33,530 bases of DNA from an uncultured Prochlorococcus sp. (lineage in GTDB: Bacteria > Cyanobacteriota > Cyanobacteriia > PCC-6307 > Cyanobiaceae), in assembly GCA_902629395.1 (NCBI GenBank), contig CACOQT010000012.1, positions 1 through 33,530 of the forward strand. Direction: 5' to 3'. Positions within the stretch are counted from its first letter, which is position 1. The number at the start of each line of letters is the position of its first letter. The position numbers were made by a program, and so were the translations under genes. Under the pieces are notes generated by a model. The model searched no databases. It was not told the origin of the DNA and saw only the letters and a program-made list of their open reading frames with translations. Below, in pieces: positions 15,083 to 24,022 of this stretch.

Positions 15083-17995
15083 TTGATCAAAGTGAATAAT
15101 GTCAATAAAGATTCTCAAAAGGATCGTCCCGCTTACAAAGACACTCTCAACCTTTTGCAAACTAATTTTGGGATGAGGGCAAACGCAATTCATAGGGAAC
15201 CTGAGTTGCAAGCTTTTTGGCACCAGAAAAAGATAGATTTCGAATTAGGCTTAAATAATTCTGGAGAAAATTTTACTCTGCATGATGGACCTCCTTATGC
15301 AAATGGAACACTTCATATGGGGCATGCTCTCAACAAAGTTTTGAAAGATATCATAAATAAATTCAAAACAATGCAAGGGAAAAAAGTTTGTTATGTCCCT
15401 GGATGGGATTGTCATGGATTGCCTATTGAATTGAAAGTTCTTCAAGCTTTGGATAAAACTCAACGATCTGAATTAACACCAATTAAGTTGAGAAAAAAAG
15501 CAGCTGCTTATGCAAAAAAGCAAGTTTTGGAACAAATGGATGGTTTTAAAAGATGGGGAGTATGGGGTGATTGGAATCGACCATATTTAACATTAGACAA
15601 AAAGTTTGAAGCGGCTCAGATTAAGTTGTTTGGTGAAATGGTCTTCAAGGGGTACATATATCGAGGTTTAAAACCAGTTCATTGGAGTCCGAGCTCTCAA
15701 ACTGCTTTAGCTGAAGCAGAATTAGAATATCCCATTGGTCATGTTAGCAATAGTATTTATGTGGGATTTAAGGTTGATTTTATGCCAAAAATCTTAGCTA
15801 AAGAAATTTCTGACCAAGCTCCAGATCTATTTGATTCTGAAGGAAAATTAAAAGAAATTAAACTTGTCATTTGGACTACCACACCTTGGACTATCCCTGC
15901 AAATGAGGCCATATCTGTCAACCAAAAATTAGATTATGTAATTGCACAAAGTTCTGATAGATCCTTAATAATTCTAGCTAATGATCTTTTGGAGGAAGTA
16001 TCAAAAAGTGTAGGAATTAATTATGAAAGAAGAGTATTAATCAAAGGATCAGCATTAGATGGAATTACTTACATTCACCCTTTATTTGATAAAAAAAGTC
16101 CTGTTGTTTTAGGAGGAGATTACATAACAACTGACTCAGGAACTGGACTAGTACATACTGCTCCAGGTCATGGCGTTGATGACTTTAATACTGGTAAAAA
16201 ATATAATTTGCCAATTTCTTGTCCTGTCGATGAGAAAGGTTTTTTGACCAAGGATGCTGGTAAATTTGAGGGTCTAAATGTTTTAAAAGATGCAAATAAC
16301 ATTATAATTAATGATCTCATTAGTACTAAATCATTGCTCAAGGAAATTCCTTATGAGCATAGGTATCCTTATGATTGGAGAACAAAGAAACCAACTATTT
16401 TTAGGGCTACTGAACAATGGTTTGCCTCTGTTGAAGGGTTCAGGGATAAAGCACTTTCTGCAATTGAGGGTGTTACTTGGTTGCCTGAATCTGGAAAAAA
16501 TAGAATTGATTCTATGGTTAGAGAAAGAGGAGATTGGTGTATTTCTAGACAAAGGACTTGGGGAGTTCCAATACCCGTATTTTATGAGAAAAATGGAAAA
16601 GCAATTTTGCTTAATAAAGAAACTATTTCTCACATAGCTGATTTATTTTCAATCCATGGAGCAGATATTTGGTGGGAATACGAAGTCGCTAAATTATTAC
16701 CTCCATCGTATTTAAAGGAGTCAAATCGTTGGATAAAGGGAACTGATACTATGGATGTTTGGTTCGACTCTGGCTCTAGTTGGTCTTCAGTTATTTCTAA
16801 GAAAGAGCATTTAAATTATCCAGCAGATTTGTATTTGGAGGGATCTGACCAACATCGAGGCTGGTTTCAGTCCTCCTTATTAACGTCCGTAGCAGTCAAC
16901 GAAGATGCACCTTTCAAAAAAGTCCTTACACATGGTTTCGCGTTAGATGAAAATGGCAGGAAGATGAGTAAATCCTTGGGAAATATTATTGATCCTCAAG
17001 TTATAATTAATGGTGGTTCAAATAAAAAGTTAGAGCCTGCTTATGGTGCTGATGTTTTGAGGCTTTGGGTCAGTTCCGTTGATTATTCTGCCGATGTTCC
17101 TATTGGATCAAATATACTTAAACAGATCTCTGATGTTTATCGCAAGGTTAGAAATACATCTAGGTATTTATTAGGAAACCTCTACGATTTTGAATATAAA
17201 AGGGATTCCGTTGATATACCTAACCTCCCATTATTAGATAAATGGATGTTGAATAGAACAGCGGAAGTAATAGATGAGATAACAGACGCATATACTAATT
17301 TTGAATTCTCGAAATTTTTCCAAACAATTCAAAATTTTTGTGTAGTGGATTTATCTAATTTTTACTTAGATATTGCAAAAGATAGGTTATATGTAAGTTC
17401 TAAATCTGATTTTAGGAGAAGAAGTTGCCAGACTGTTTTATCCTTAGTTATTGAGAAAATATCTGGCCTAATCGCACCTGTCTTATGTCATATGGCAGAA
17501 GATATTTGGCAGAATATTCCATATGAACTAGAGGAAGACTCAGTTTTTCAAAGAGGATGGCCTGTTGCACCCAAAACCTGGCGAAACAGTAGTTATAATC
17601 GCCATATTATTGAACTTCGAAAACTTAGATCATCTATTAATCGTATGTTAGAAAGTTGTAGAAACAAGAGAGAGTTAGGATCTTCCTTGGAAGCTTCACT
17701 AAGGCTTGATATATCTGATATTAAAGTTCAGGCTGCTATCGATTGGTTGGCTCAAAGCGAATACAATAATGTTGATGTGTTGAGAGATTGGTTTATGGTT
17801 TCATCCTTGCAGATTGGAGGTGAGCCTTGGGCCGAAGTTTTAGTTAGTGAGAACAATGATCTCGCTTTAATTGAAATAGCAAAAGCGAGAGGATTTAAGT
17901 GTGAAAGATGCTGGCATTATGAAATTGAAATGAGTAATAATCAACAACATCAAAATATTTGTAAAAGATGTGAAGAAGTTGTTCTGGCTATTTAA
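15083..17995 (+). CDS. ileS: Isoleucine-tRNA ligase
   Basis: This cytosolic class I synthetase charges tRNA-Ile and edits valine. It has 970 residues, typical of bacterial IleRS. HMGH (78-81) is the HIGH signature and KMSKS lies at 627-631. The CP1 editing domain is marked by [14 protein letters not shown] and by [15 protein letters not shown]. The C-terminal zinc ribbon has CERC at 940-943 and CKRC at 960-963. Start choice is uncertain: TTG 15083 gives the listed protein and GTG 15092 would remove three residues. Neither has a clear ribosome-binding site, and an ATG near 15069 is out of frame and hits a stop. Bacterial-type IleRS with the zinc ribbon is normally mupirocin-sensitive, but that is family knowledge and not tested here. 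Confidence 0.98.
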   Translation: MIKVNNVNKDSQKDRPAYKDTLNLLQTNFGMRANAIHREPELQAFWHQKKIDFELGLNNSGENFTLHDGPPYANGTLHMGHALNKVLKDIINKFKTMQGKKVCYVPGWDCHGLPIELKVLQALDKTQRSELTPIKLRKKAAAYAKKQVLEQMDGFKRWGVWGDWNRPYLTLDKKFEAAQIKLFGEMVFKGYIYRGLKPVHWSPSSQTALAEAELEYPIGHVSNSIYVGFKVDFMPKILAKEISDQAPDLFDSEGKLKEIKLVIWTTTPWTIPANEAISVNQKLDYVIAQSSDRSLIILANDLLEEVSKSVGINYERRVLIKGSALDGITYIHPLFDKKSPVVLGGDYITTDSGTGLVHTAPGHGVDDFNTGKKYNLPISCPVDEKGFLTKDAGKFEGLNVLKDANNIIINDLISTKSLLKEIPYEHRYPYDWRTKKPTIFRATEQWFASVEGFRDKALSAIEGVTWLPESGKNRIDSMVRERGDWCISRQRTWGVPIPVFYEKNGKAILLNKETISHIADLFSIHGADIWWEYEVAKLLPPSYLKESNRWIKGTDTMDVWFDSGSSWSSVISKKEHLNYPADLYLEGSDQHRGWFQSSLLTSVAVNEDAPFKKVLTHGFALDENGRKMSKSLGNIIDPQVIINGGSNKKLEPAYGADVLRLWVSSVDYSADVPIGSNILKQISDVYRKVRNTSRYLLGNLYDFEYKRDSVDIPNLPLLDKWMLNRTAEVIDEITDAYTNFEFSKFFQTIQNFCVVDLSNFYLDIAKDRLYVSSKSDFRRRSCQTVLSLVIEKISGLIAPVLCHMAEDIWQNIPYELEEDSVFQRGWPVAPKTWRNSSYNRHIIELRKLRSSINRMLESCRNKRELGSSLEASLRLDISDIKVQAAIDWLAQSEYNNVDVLRDWFMVSSLQIGGEPWAEVLVSENNDLALIEIAKARGFKCERCWHYEIEMSNNQQHQNICKRCEEVVLAI

Positions 17996-18031
17996 ATGGT
18001 ATTAAGAATTTAACTTTAATTAATTATTTTT

Positions 18032-18643
18032 TTAAAACTTACCAGCAAACCGACCATTCTTCGGCAATTGTATAACCAACCATTGAATAATACCAATTAA
18101 ATACAATATCAGAGATAAGTATGCAAAAAATGAAGCAAATCCTGTGCTCCAATTACCATCTAAAACAAATTTTATTATTGTTTTTGTTGTCATAAATGAT
18201 TGAATTGGAATCTCTCTCCAAATATCGCAATAGTTCTCATAAATAGAATTTAAGCACCTCCAACTTAATAGATGCAGGGCAAACGTAAGCATTGACCAAA
18301 AAGATAAAGTCCATCGCCAAATTCGTGTCGTTAAAACAATTGGTTTATAAACAGGCATTTCATCAATTTCTTCATTGAGATCAAGCCAAAACCAAACAGA
18401 AACAGCCATAACTATAGGTGCAATGAATGAAATGTATTGGCCTAATTGGCTTTCAACGCTCAAAAATAAAATGTTTATTAGATAAAGACTAGAAACTTTC
18501 CAGTAAATGGATAAAAGTCGATCAATAGTTCGTATATTTGATCTTTTGGCCCAAATGAATAGGAATAATGGGAGTCCAAACGCAAATGTAGCTCCAATTC
18601 GATAAGAGAGCCAAACTAAAATTTGGAATTGAGCTTCAGTCAA
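18032..18643 (-). CDS. DUF3177-like multi-pass membrane protein
   Basis: The product has 203 residues. Hydrophobic segments lie at about 14-32, 48-65, 70-88, 108-128 and 175-195, so it is a polytopic membrane protein with little soluble part. The pattern of a short N-terminus, LVWLSYRIGATFAFGLPL, the IYWKVSSLY segment and FWLDLNEEIDEMP resembles the cyanobacterial DUF3177 family, which has no known function. The start is a TTG at 18643 immediately after nine T residues; an ATG 17 nt further upstream is out of frame by one base. It converges on ileS, with 36 bp between stops. The roughly 270 bases above it are very AT-rich and show no gene. Confidence 0.55.
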   Translation of the reverse strand: MTEAQFQILVWLSYRIGATFAFGLPLFLFIWAKRSNIRTIDRLLSIYWKVSSLYLINILFLSVESQLGQYISFIAPIVMAVSVWFWLDLNEEIDEMPVYKPIVLTTRIWRWTLSFWSMLTFALHLLSWRCLNSIYENYCDIWREIPIQSFMTTKTIIKFVLDGNWSTGFASFFAYLSLILYLIGIIQWLVIQLPKNGRFAGKF

Positions 18644-18914
18644 AAAAAAATATCATACATATCTATTATCGACCTTAAACCTGAGGTTTTCCAATTTTTC
18701 TTAATTATTAAATTTTTTCTATTTATTGAGACCTAAGTTGCTCTTAATGGTTCTTTGACTGTATTTGCGAGTAGATTAAAGTATTATTATACACATATAA
18801 AATAAATTTACTAATAGACTCTAACCAATAATTGATTTTCACTCAAATATCCTCTAAAAAACTTAGTAATTTTGATATATGATAAATTAATTTGTTAATA
18901 TTACGGTTCATTTT

Positions 18915-19559
18915 GTGAGACAGCATGTAAATCCTTTAAGTCAATTTTTTCAATTACCATTATCTCTTCCGAGTAAGAATCTTCTTTTTAAGGAATCTCA
19001 TTATCCTATTCATTTAGATATTGGATCTGCGAAAGGTGAATTCCTGATTGAATTAGCAAAAAACTATCCCGAATGGAATTTTGTTGGGTTTGAGATAAGA
19101 GAACCTCTTGTGAGCTTATGTGAGAAAAAAAGAAAACAATTAAAATTAAATAATTTAAAATTTCTTTTTTGTAATGTTAATGTAAGTCTGGATGAGTGGT
19201 TGTCCGACTTGGATTATGGTCAATTAAAAAGAGTCTCAATTCAATTCCCAGACCCTTGGTTTAAAAGAAAACACTTTAAAAGGAGAGTTTTGAAAACAAA
19301 TCTTCTTAACTCTATTGCTAAATATATGAGTAAGGATGGCGAAATATTTATTCAAAGCGATATATTAAAACTGATTGAATCAATGATAAGTACTATTGAT
19401 CAAAATAGATACTTTGATAGAAAAGGAGAAGGAGATTTTAGTCTCATTGATAAGAATCCTTATAATGTAAAAACAGATAGGGAGTTGTTCTCTCTAAATA
19501 AAAATTTGCCAATTTATAGAGCTATGTTTATACGAAACAAACTTTTATACGTCAATTAA
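18915..19559 (+). CDS. trmB: tRNA (guanine-N7-)-methyltransferase
   Basis: TrmB methylates G46 in the variable loop of tRNAs using S-adenosylmethionine. The 214-residue protein has the SAM motif LDIGSAKGEF at 34-43, an acidic end of strand 2 in FVGFEIRE at about 56-63, and the family-specific PDPWFKRKHFKRR at 112-124 that contacts tRNA. The C-terminal FIQSDILKL and Arg/Thr-rich segment complete the fold. The start is a GTG at 18915, giving MRQHVNPLS, the usual family beginning in this group. The thioredoxin gene follows 49 nt later on the same strand. Confidence 0.95.
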   Translation: MRQHVNPLSQFFQLPLSLPSKNLLFKESHYPIHLDIGSAKGEFLIELAKNYPEWNFVGFEIREPLVSLCEKKRKQLKLNNLKFLFCNVNVSLDEWLSDLDYGQLKRVSIQFPDPWFKRKHFKRRVLKTNLLNSIAKYMSKDGEIFIQSDILKLIESMISTIDQNRYFDRKGEGDFSLIDKNPYNVKTDRELFSLNKNLPIYRAMFIRNKLLYVN

Positions 19560-19608
19560 ATAAATGTATAGTAAATCCTTTATAATAAGATTAATGTGAT
19601 TAACTCTG

Positions 19609-20127
19609 ATGCTCAATAGCACCAATGCAGATAAAGATCTTGGTTTTCTTCAAAAATGTTTTTTAGTTTTTCTTAGTCTTTTTCTAGTCGTTTCATTATT
19701 TTTTTTTCGTGGTGGGTTTAAAGCTAATTCAATGCTATATCAATTAGCAAAAAACTCCCTTGAACCAGATATAGCTTTAAACAATGGGAAGCCTACGGTA
19801 TTTGAATTTTATGCTGATTGGTGTGAAGCTTGTAAAGAAATGGCTCCTGATATGGTTGCAATTGAAAAAATTAATTCAAATAAGATCGACCTAGTTTTGC
19901 TCAATGTTGATAATTCTAAGTGGATTGATTTAATCGATAAATATGATGTTAATGGTATTCCTCAATTGACTTTCTTCGATTACAAAGGTGAGTTTAAGGG
20001 ATCTTCATTAGGAGTTAGAAACTATAATGAACTTAATAAAATTTTCCTTGCGTTGATAAATGATAATGAATTACCATCTTATACTAAATTATCAAATTCA
20101 AGTAATTTGAATTTTAAAGATAATTAA
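19609..20127 (+). CDS. Membrane-anchored thioredoxin-like protein (TxlA/HCF164 type)
   Basis: The product has 172 residues. One uncleaved signal-anchor helix at about 15-34 (FLVFLSLFLVVSLFFF) is followed by a thioredoxin fold with the redox pair WCEAC (Cys72 and Cys75) in EFYADWCEACKEMAP, an extended strand VLLNVDN, and the cis-proline loop GIPQLTFFD with Pro118. The anchor and the WCxxC plus AP arrangement match cyanobacterial TxlA and plant HCF164, which face the thylakoid lumen and help cytochrome assembly and reduction of lumenal thiols. The orientation is inferred. The C-terminal 20 residues are Ser/Asn-rich. It follows trmB and converges on thyX with about 41 bp between the stops. Confidence 0.8.
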   Translation: MLNSTNADKDLGFLQKCFLVFLSLFLVVSLFFFRGGFKANSMLYQLAKNSLEPDIALNNGKPTVFEFYADWCEACKEMAPDMVAIEKINSNKIDLVLLNVDNSKWIDLIDKYDVNGIPQLTFFDYKGEFKGSSLGVRNYNELNKIFLALINDNELPSYTKLSNSSNLNFKDN

Positions 20128-20168
20128 ATACTATCAAATAAATTTTTCACATTTACTAGTTATCATTG

Positions 20169-20807
20169 CTAGTTAATCCATTGCAATGCCGATGAAACCA
20201 CTGGGTATTCTTTTGAAAAAATATTTTTACATTCTTGTGCAATATCCATATGCTCTTTTTGCGTTCCATGACCAGTTCTTAGATTAATATAATGAATCCA
20301 GGAACGGCATGAACCTGTCATATAAATTCTGGTTGGTGTAGCAAGTGGGAGTACGAATCTTGCACATTCTTTGGCGATCCCAGCCTCTAACATTTCCTCA
20401 TAAAGCTCTTTATTTTGCTCAAATTGATGCTTTATTTTTTTATTGAATGTATTAACAACTTCTTTAGGTAAATCTGAGATAGAATTCTGCCTATTTTTAT
20501 TATCTTGCCTTCTTAACTCTGGTATTGGGATTTCTCCTAATTGCCTGCTATCTGCATAGCGTTGCGAGAACTCTTGAAAAGTAAATGATCGATGTCTTAA
20601 TATTTGCGCAGCAATTCCTCTGGTAGTTTCTATTTGTAGAGTCATATAGGCTTGCTCAAACACGCTCCAATGTTCATTTTTAATGCAATATCCAATTAAT
20701 TTGGTGAAATCTTCGTTTGTTTGATTTTTTGGATTACTTACCCTTGCAATGTATGCCATGCTTTTTTCGGCATCTGGTGTAGAAGTTATTAATTGGACGC
20801 AACTCAT
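20169..20807 (-). CDS. thyX: Flavin-dependent thymidylate synthase
   Basis: ThyX makes dTMP from dUMP using methylene-tetrahydrofolate, FAD and NADPH. The 212-residue protein carries the diagnostic RHRX7S signature at 71-81 (RHR at 71-73, Ser81) in LRHRSFTFQEFSQRYADS. A later FVLPLATPTRIYMTGSCRSW segment holds the other substrate- and flavin-contacting residues. ThyX replaces the classical ThyA in many cyanobacteria with reduced genomes. The start is ATG 20807, 2 nt after the dcd stop, so translation coupling is likely. Its position after dcd puts dUMP production and use in one operon. Confidence 0.98.
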   Translation of the reverse strand: MSCVQLITSTPDAEKSMAYIARVSNPKNQTNEDFTKLIGYCIKNEHWSVFEQAYMTLQIETTRGIAAQILRHRSFTFQEFSQRYADSRQLGEIPIPELRRQDNKNRQNSISDLPKEVVNTFNKKIKHQFEQNKELYEEMLEAGIAKECARFVLPLATPTRIYMTGSCRSWIHYINLRTGHGTQKEHMDIAQECKNIFSKEYPVVSSALQWIN

Positions 20808-20809
20808 AA

Positions 20810-21403
20810 TTAAACTTTCGCTAGGGTTACTCTTTCTTTTTGATGTTGATATTTACCTTTTCTATCACTGTAAGTTGTTTCACAAGGATCTCCTTCAAAG
20901 AAAAGCAATTGGCAAATCCCTTCATCTGCATAAATCCTGCAATCTGCACCTGAGCTATTACTGAATTCAAGGGTTAGATGACCTTCCCAACTTGCTTCAG
21001 CAGGAGTTGTATTTACGATTATTCCTAAGCGGGCGTAAGTGCTTTTCCCAAGGCAAATAACTGTAATATTTGGAGGTACCTTCATTTTTTCAAGTGCAAC
21101 ACCAAGACCGTAAGAGTGTGCAGGTAAAATAAAATACTTACCATCATCGTCTTCTTTTAAATCTGTAGGTTCTAAATTGTCAGGATTAAACTTTTTTGGA
21201 TTCATTACTGTTCCAGGGACGTGCCTGAAAATTAAAAACTCCTTTGAAGAGAGACGCAAATCATATCCATATGATGAGCAGCCAAAGCTTAAAACAGGCG
21301 ATTTTTCTGATTCCGGTTCAAGATGTCTTACTAGCTTTTCTTGAAAAGGTTCAAGCATTCCTAATGAAGCTTGTTCAGAAATCCAACGATCGTTTTTTAA
21401 CAT
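20810..21403 (-). CDS. dcd: dCTP deaminase
   Basis: This converts dCTP to dUTP, and some members go on to dUMP, supplying thymidylate synthesis. The product is 197 residues. The beta-barrel trimer core is marked by SFGCSSYGYDLRLS, then CLGKSTYARLGIIVNTTPAE, where the Ser, Arg and Glu line the active site, and ASWEGHLTLEFSN. A C-terminal tail QHQKERVTLAKV closes over the substrate. It cannot be decided by eye whether it is monofunctional or the bifunctional DCD-DUT type. The ATG (21403) is immediately after the stop of the CobO-like gene, and thyX follows after 2 nt. Confidence 0.95.
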   Translation of the reverse strand: MLKNDRWISEQASLGMLEPFQEKLVRHLEPESEKSPVLSFGCSSYGYDLRLSSKEFLIFRHVPGTVMNPKKFNPDNLEPTDLKEDDDGKYFILPAHSYGLGVALEKMKVPPNITVICLGKSTYARLGIIVNTTPAEASWEGHLTLEFSNSSGADCRIYADEGICQLLFFEGDPCETTYSDRKGKYQHQKERVTLAKV

Positions 21404-22000
21404 TTAATTGCAGCGTAATTCTGTGATTTGATCAGCCATTTCAGTTACTTTAGGAGGGATTGATGGTCCAGTAAGAATAATATCTGTGGATGATGGTCGA
21501 TTATTTATCATAAAAACTAATTCATTTTCTTCAATTAAACCCAGCTTAATAGCCATTCCTATTTCATCTAAAACAATTTTATCTATTTTTTTTTCGATCA
21601 AACGTGCTTTACAAAATTCCCAAAGTTCTGAAATAGCTTTTTCTTCATATTTTCTTTTTAAAGATAAATATTCTTGCGATATTTGCTCGGGTAAGCATGT
21701 TTCAATGGCTGGTCGAAGCCATTCAAGTCTCCCACACAGATTGATAGCGCCATTTGGTCCCTGATTGACTCCACCTCTCAAAAACTGAGCTATTAAAACT
21801 TGGCTTCCCAAGCCTGCTGATCTAAGTGCCTCACTTAGAACAACAGAAAAACTACCTCTAAAACTGGAAGTGTGGATTTGAACTTGCCCTTGTGCAGAAA
21901 CAAGTTGTAAAGGCTTTCTAATGGGTGTAGGCCGTAGAGAAGTTTCTAAGGAAGGTGAAGAACCCCTCTGTTGAGCATTGATGCTAACTCGTGCATTCAT
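21404..22000 (-). CDS. CobO-like ATP:cobalamin adenosyltransferase homologue without a Walker A motif
   Basis: The 198-residue protein has the layout of CobO/BtuR corrinoid adenosyltransferases: the strand-loop-helix start (QVQIHTSSFRGSFSVVLSEALRSAGLG), a KGG-like segment AQFLRGGVNQGPNG, and the Walker B-like IVLDEIGMAIKLG with Asp145-Glu146. Canonical CobO has a GxGKGKT P-loop after the first strand. Here positions 43-51 read HTSSFRGSF, so the ATP-binding lysine and threonine are gone. Adenosyltransferase activity is therefore doubtful and a repurposed role is possible. The N-terminal 30 residues are Ser/Pro-rich. It heads a three-gene unit with dcd and thyX, with 0-2 nt spacing, although cobalamin chemistry has no obvious link to dTMP synthesis. 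It diverges from ntcA. Confidence 0.75.
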   Translation of the reverse strand: MNARVSINAQQRGSSPSLETSLRPTPIRKPLQLVSAQGQVQIHTSSFRGSFSVVLSEALRSAGLGSQVLIAQFLRGGVNQGPNGAINLCGRLEWLRPAIETCLPEQISQEYLSLKRKYEEKAISELWEFCKARLIEKKIDKIVLDEIGMAIKLGLIEENELVFMINNRPSSTDIILTGPSIPPKVTEMADQITELRCN

Positions 22001-22146
22001 CTAAATCTTTTCAGAGTGCCTTTAAATTAATCTAGCGGTATAAAATTTCTAATCAACCAACTTAACACTATCTGTGGTGTATGGAATGAAAAGACTCGTA
22101 AATAAGGCCTGCAGAAGACCAGTAGTAATTCAAAAAGCAGAAAGTT

Positions 22147-22160
22147 GTATTTTTTGATAC
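22147..22160 (+). promoter_or_regulatory. NtcA-binding-site consensus upstream of ntcA
   Basis: GTATTTTTTGATAC is a perfect GTA-N8-TAC match, the NtcA consensus, 149 nt before the ntcA ATG. No clean TAN3T -10 box lies at the usual 20-24 nt downstream; the nearest is TAGAAT at 22199-22204, 38 nt away. Autoregulation of ntcA is known in cyanobacteria. The rest of the 308-nt interval 22001-22308 between the CobO-like gene and ntcA holds no gene I can support. Confidence 0.55.
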
Positions 22161-22245
22161 TTTTAAATAAAACCTCAAAAATATGGAACTAACAAAGATA
22201 GAATTTTTAAATACAAGCTTTTATCGGAGACTTAGCGTCAAAAAA

Positions 22246-22287
22246 GTCGCCATAGCTACATATCATTTTTTCTTGACTTATTAGGCT
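22246..22287 (+). promoter_or_regulatory. Second NtcA-like box with a spaced -10 element
   Basis: GTCGCCATAGCTAC (22246-22259) is a one-base variant, GTC-N8-TAC. It is followed 22 nt later by TAGGCT (22282-22287), which fits the TAN3T -10 box. This is the class II arrangement of NtcA-activated promoters, and it would start transcription a few bases before the ntcA ATG at 22309, leaving a very short leader. Confidence 0.4.
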
Positions 22288-22308
22288 CATCTGAACAATA
22301 AATTAAAA

Positions 22309-23040
22309 ATGGTCACTTCATATCGTGGCTTTACTCGATTCAACCAACAAAGAAATAGCAAGATGGTTGGTAATTCATCTTCTCCATTGCCACCAAACAA
22401 AACCCTCTTGGATGTAATTAAATCTTTGGAGGGAGTCTCTACTGAAACTGTAGATAGGTCAAAAACTATTTTTTTCCCTGGTGATCCAGCAGAAAGGGTT
22501 TATTTAATAAGGCGTGGTGCAGTTCGCTTAAGCAGGGTTTATGAGACGGGTGAAGAAATTACAGTTGCTTTATTAAGAGAAAATAGTCTTTTTGGAGTTT
22601 TATCTTTATTAACTGGACACAGATCAGATCGTTTTTATCACGCTGTTGCTTTTACTCGTGTAGAACTTGTAGCGGCTCCAGCGACATCAGTTAGGAATGC
22701 AATAGAGCAAGATACCTCTGTTGGTTTGCTGCTTTTACAAGGCTTATCAAGTCGAGTACTTCAAACTGAGACTATGATTGAAACTCTAACTCACAGAGAT
22801 ATGTCCTCTCGACTTGTGAGCTTTTTACTTGTTTTATGCAGAGACTTTGGAGTGCCTGGAGAAAAAGGAGTAACAATTGACTTAAGACTTTCTCATCAAG
22901 CCATTGCTGAAGCAATAGGCTCAACAAGGGTCACTATTACAAGATTACTTGGTGAATTGAAAAGTTCCTCATTATTAGCAATAGATAGAAAAAAGATAAC
23001 TATATTTGATCCAATAGCGTTAGCAAAAAGATTTAATTGA
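22309..23040 (+). CDS. ntcA: Global nitrogen regulator NtcA
   Basis: NtcA is the CRP-family activator that senses 2-oxoglutarate and switches on nitrogen-assimilation genes when ammonium is scarce. The 243-residue protein has an effector-binding beta-roll at about 45-140 ([20 protein letters not shown], then [10 protein letters not shown]), a dimerisation helix near 140-165, and the helix-turn-helix [20 protein letters not shown] at about 194-213, which reads the GTA half-site. Cyanobacterial NtcA is commonly about 222 residues; the extra N-terminal 20 could be shortened by starting at Met19 (ATG 22363). ATG 22309 is kept. Two NtcA-like boxes lie upstream. It is first in a plus-strand run with the DUF3084 gene and an RNase H-fold gene. 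Confidence 0.98.
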   Translation: MVTSYRGFTRFNQQRNSKMVGNSSSPLPPNKTLLDVIKSLEGVSTETVDRSKTIFFPGDPAERVYLIRRGAVRLSRVYETGEEITVALLRENSLFGVLSLLTGHRSDRFYHAVAFTRVELVAAPATSVRNAIEQDTSVGLLLLQGLSSRVLQTETMIETLTHRDMSSRLVSFLLVLCRDFGVPGEKGVTIDLRLSHQAIAEAIGSTRVTITRLLGELKSSSLLAIDRKKITIFDPIALAKRFN

Positions 23041-23095
23041 AGGCCATTACATACTAAGGTTTAGGTAGTTTGATTAATTTCTCTTCTTTCTCTCT

Positions 23096-24022
23096 GTGTC
23101 TGCCTGGCTAAAAATTCTTTTACTATTGATCTTAGGTGGAATACTTTCTACTCTTGGTGACCGCTTAGGCAGCAGAGTTGGAAAGGCACGTTTAAGTATT
23201 TTTAAATTAAGACCAAAAAGTACAGCTGTATTAATAACTGTTTTAACTGGAAGCATCATCAGTGCTATTTCGTTTGCAACTATGGTTGTGTTTGATCGAG
23301 ATTTACGAGTAGGATTATTTCAGTTAGAAGATATTCGAGAGAAAATAACAGAAAGTGAAAAAGAATTAAAAAAATTAGAAAAAAATTTGTATGCTTTTCG
23401 AAGTGGAAGTGTAGTCATAAGTAGTGGTCAAACCTTGGCGATTAAAACTATTAAATTAAACAAAACAAATGATATTAAGAAAAACATAGAAAGTTTATTA
23501 CAACAAGCAAATTTTTATGCTTTTAACCTAGTAAAAACAAATCAAACTAAATATCGTAGAATATTATTAATTCGTAAAGATGATATTCAAAAACTTGAAA
23601 ATACTTTAGGGGATAAAAGAAGTTGGGTCGTTAGTATTAAATCAGCAGGGAATATTCTTAGAGGTGAAAATTATGTTTATGCATTCCCAGAGGTTACATT
23701 AAATAAAATAATCACAAGGAAAGGAGAAATTATTGCGATTGAAAAAATATCTATATCAGGATCCGATTCTGAGTCAATTAGTAAAAAAATTAATCTTTTA
23801 ATGGCTTCAACTTTAGCTGAAGTTAGACGAAGAGGATCATTAAGTTCTGAGTTGAAAATTAATGCTAATCAAATTAATAATTTAGGAAAATATTTGGCTA
23901 GTAAAAAAAAGGGAGATTTCCAAATTATTGCCAGAGCTCTTGAAAATAGTCAAAGTGCAGACAAAGTATCTGTATCATTAGAAATAATATCTTTAGATAA
24001 ATCTATACTAAAAAAGAGTTAA
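23096..24022 (+). CDS. DUF3084 family membrane-anchored protein
   Basis: The product has 308 residues from a GTG start (23096). Two N-terminal membrane helices at about 4-20 and 43-65 flank a basic loop RLGSRVGKARLSIFKLRPK. A Lys/Glu-rich helix predicted as coiled coil follows at about 78-102, then a mixed alpha/beta region to the end. The TLGDRLGSRVGKARLS motif followed by LRPKSTAVLITVLTG is the hallmark of the cyanobacterial DUF3084 family. No function is known; the architecture suggests a bitopic or hairpin-anchored structural protein. The stop codon is directly followed by the ATG of the next gene (0 nt), so the two are probably translationally coupled. Confidence 0.8.
   Translation: MSAWLKILLLLILGGILSTLGDRLGSRVGKARLSIFKLRPKSTAVLITVLTGSIISAISFATMVVFDRDLRVGLFQLEDIREKITESEKELKKLEKNLYAFRSGSVVISSGQTLAIKTIKLNKTNDIKKNIESLLQQANFYAFNLVKTNQTKYRRILLIRKDDIQKLENTLGDKRSWVVSIKSAGNILRGENYVYAFPEVTLNKIITRKGEIIAIEKISISGSDSESISKKINLLMASTLAEVRRRGSLSSELKINANQINNLGKYLASKKKGDFQIIARALENSQSADKVSVSLEIISLDKSILKKS

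Noticed and set aside
20145-20175. ACTAG/CTAGT inverted repeat near the thyX stop, considered as a terminator
   Set aside because: The stem is only 5 AT-rich base pairs with a 9-nt loop and no T run after it.
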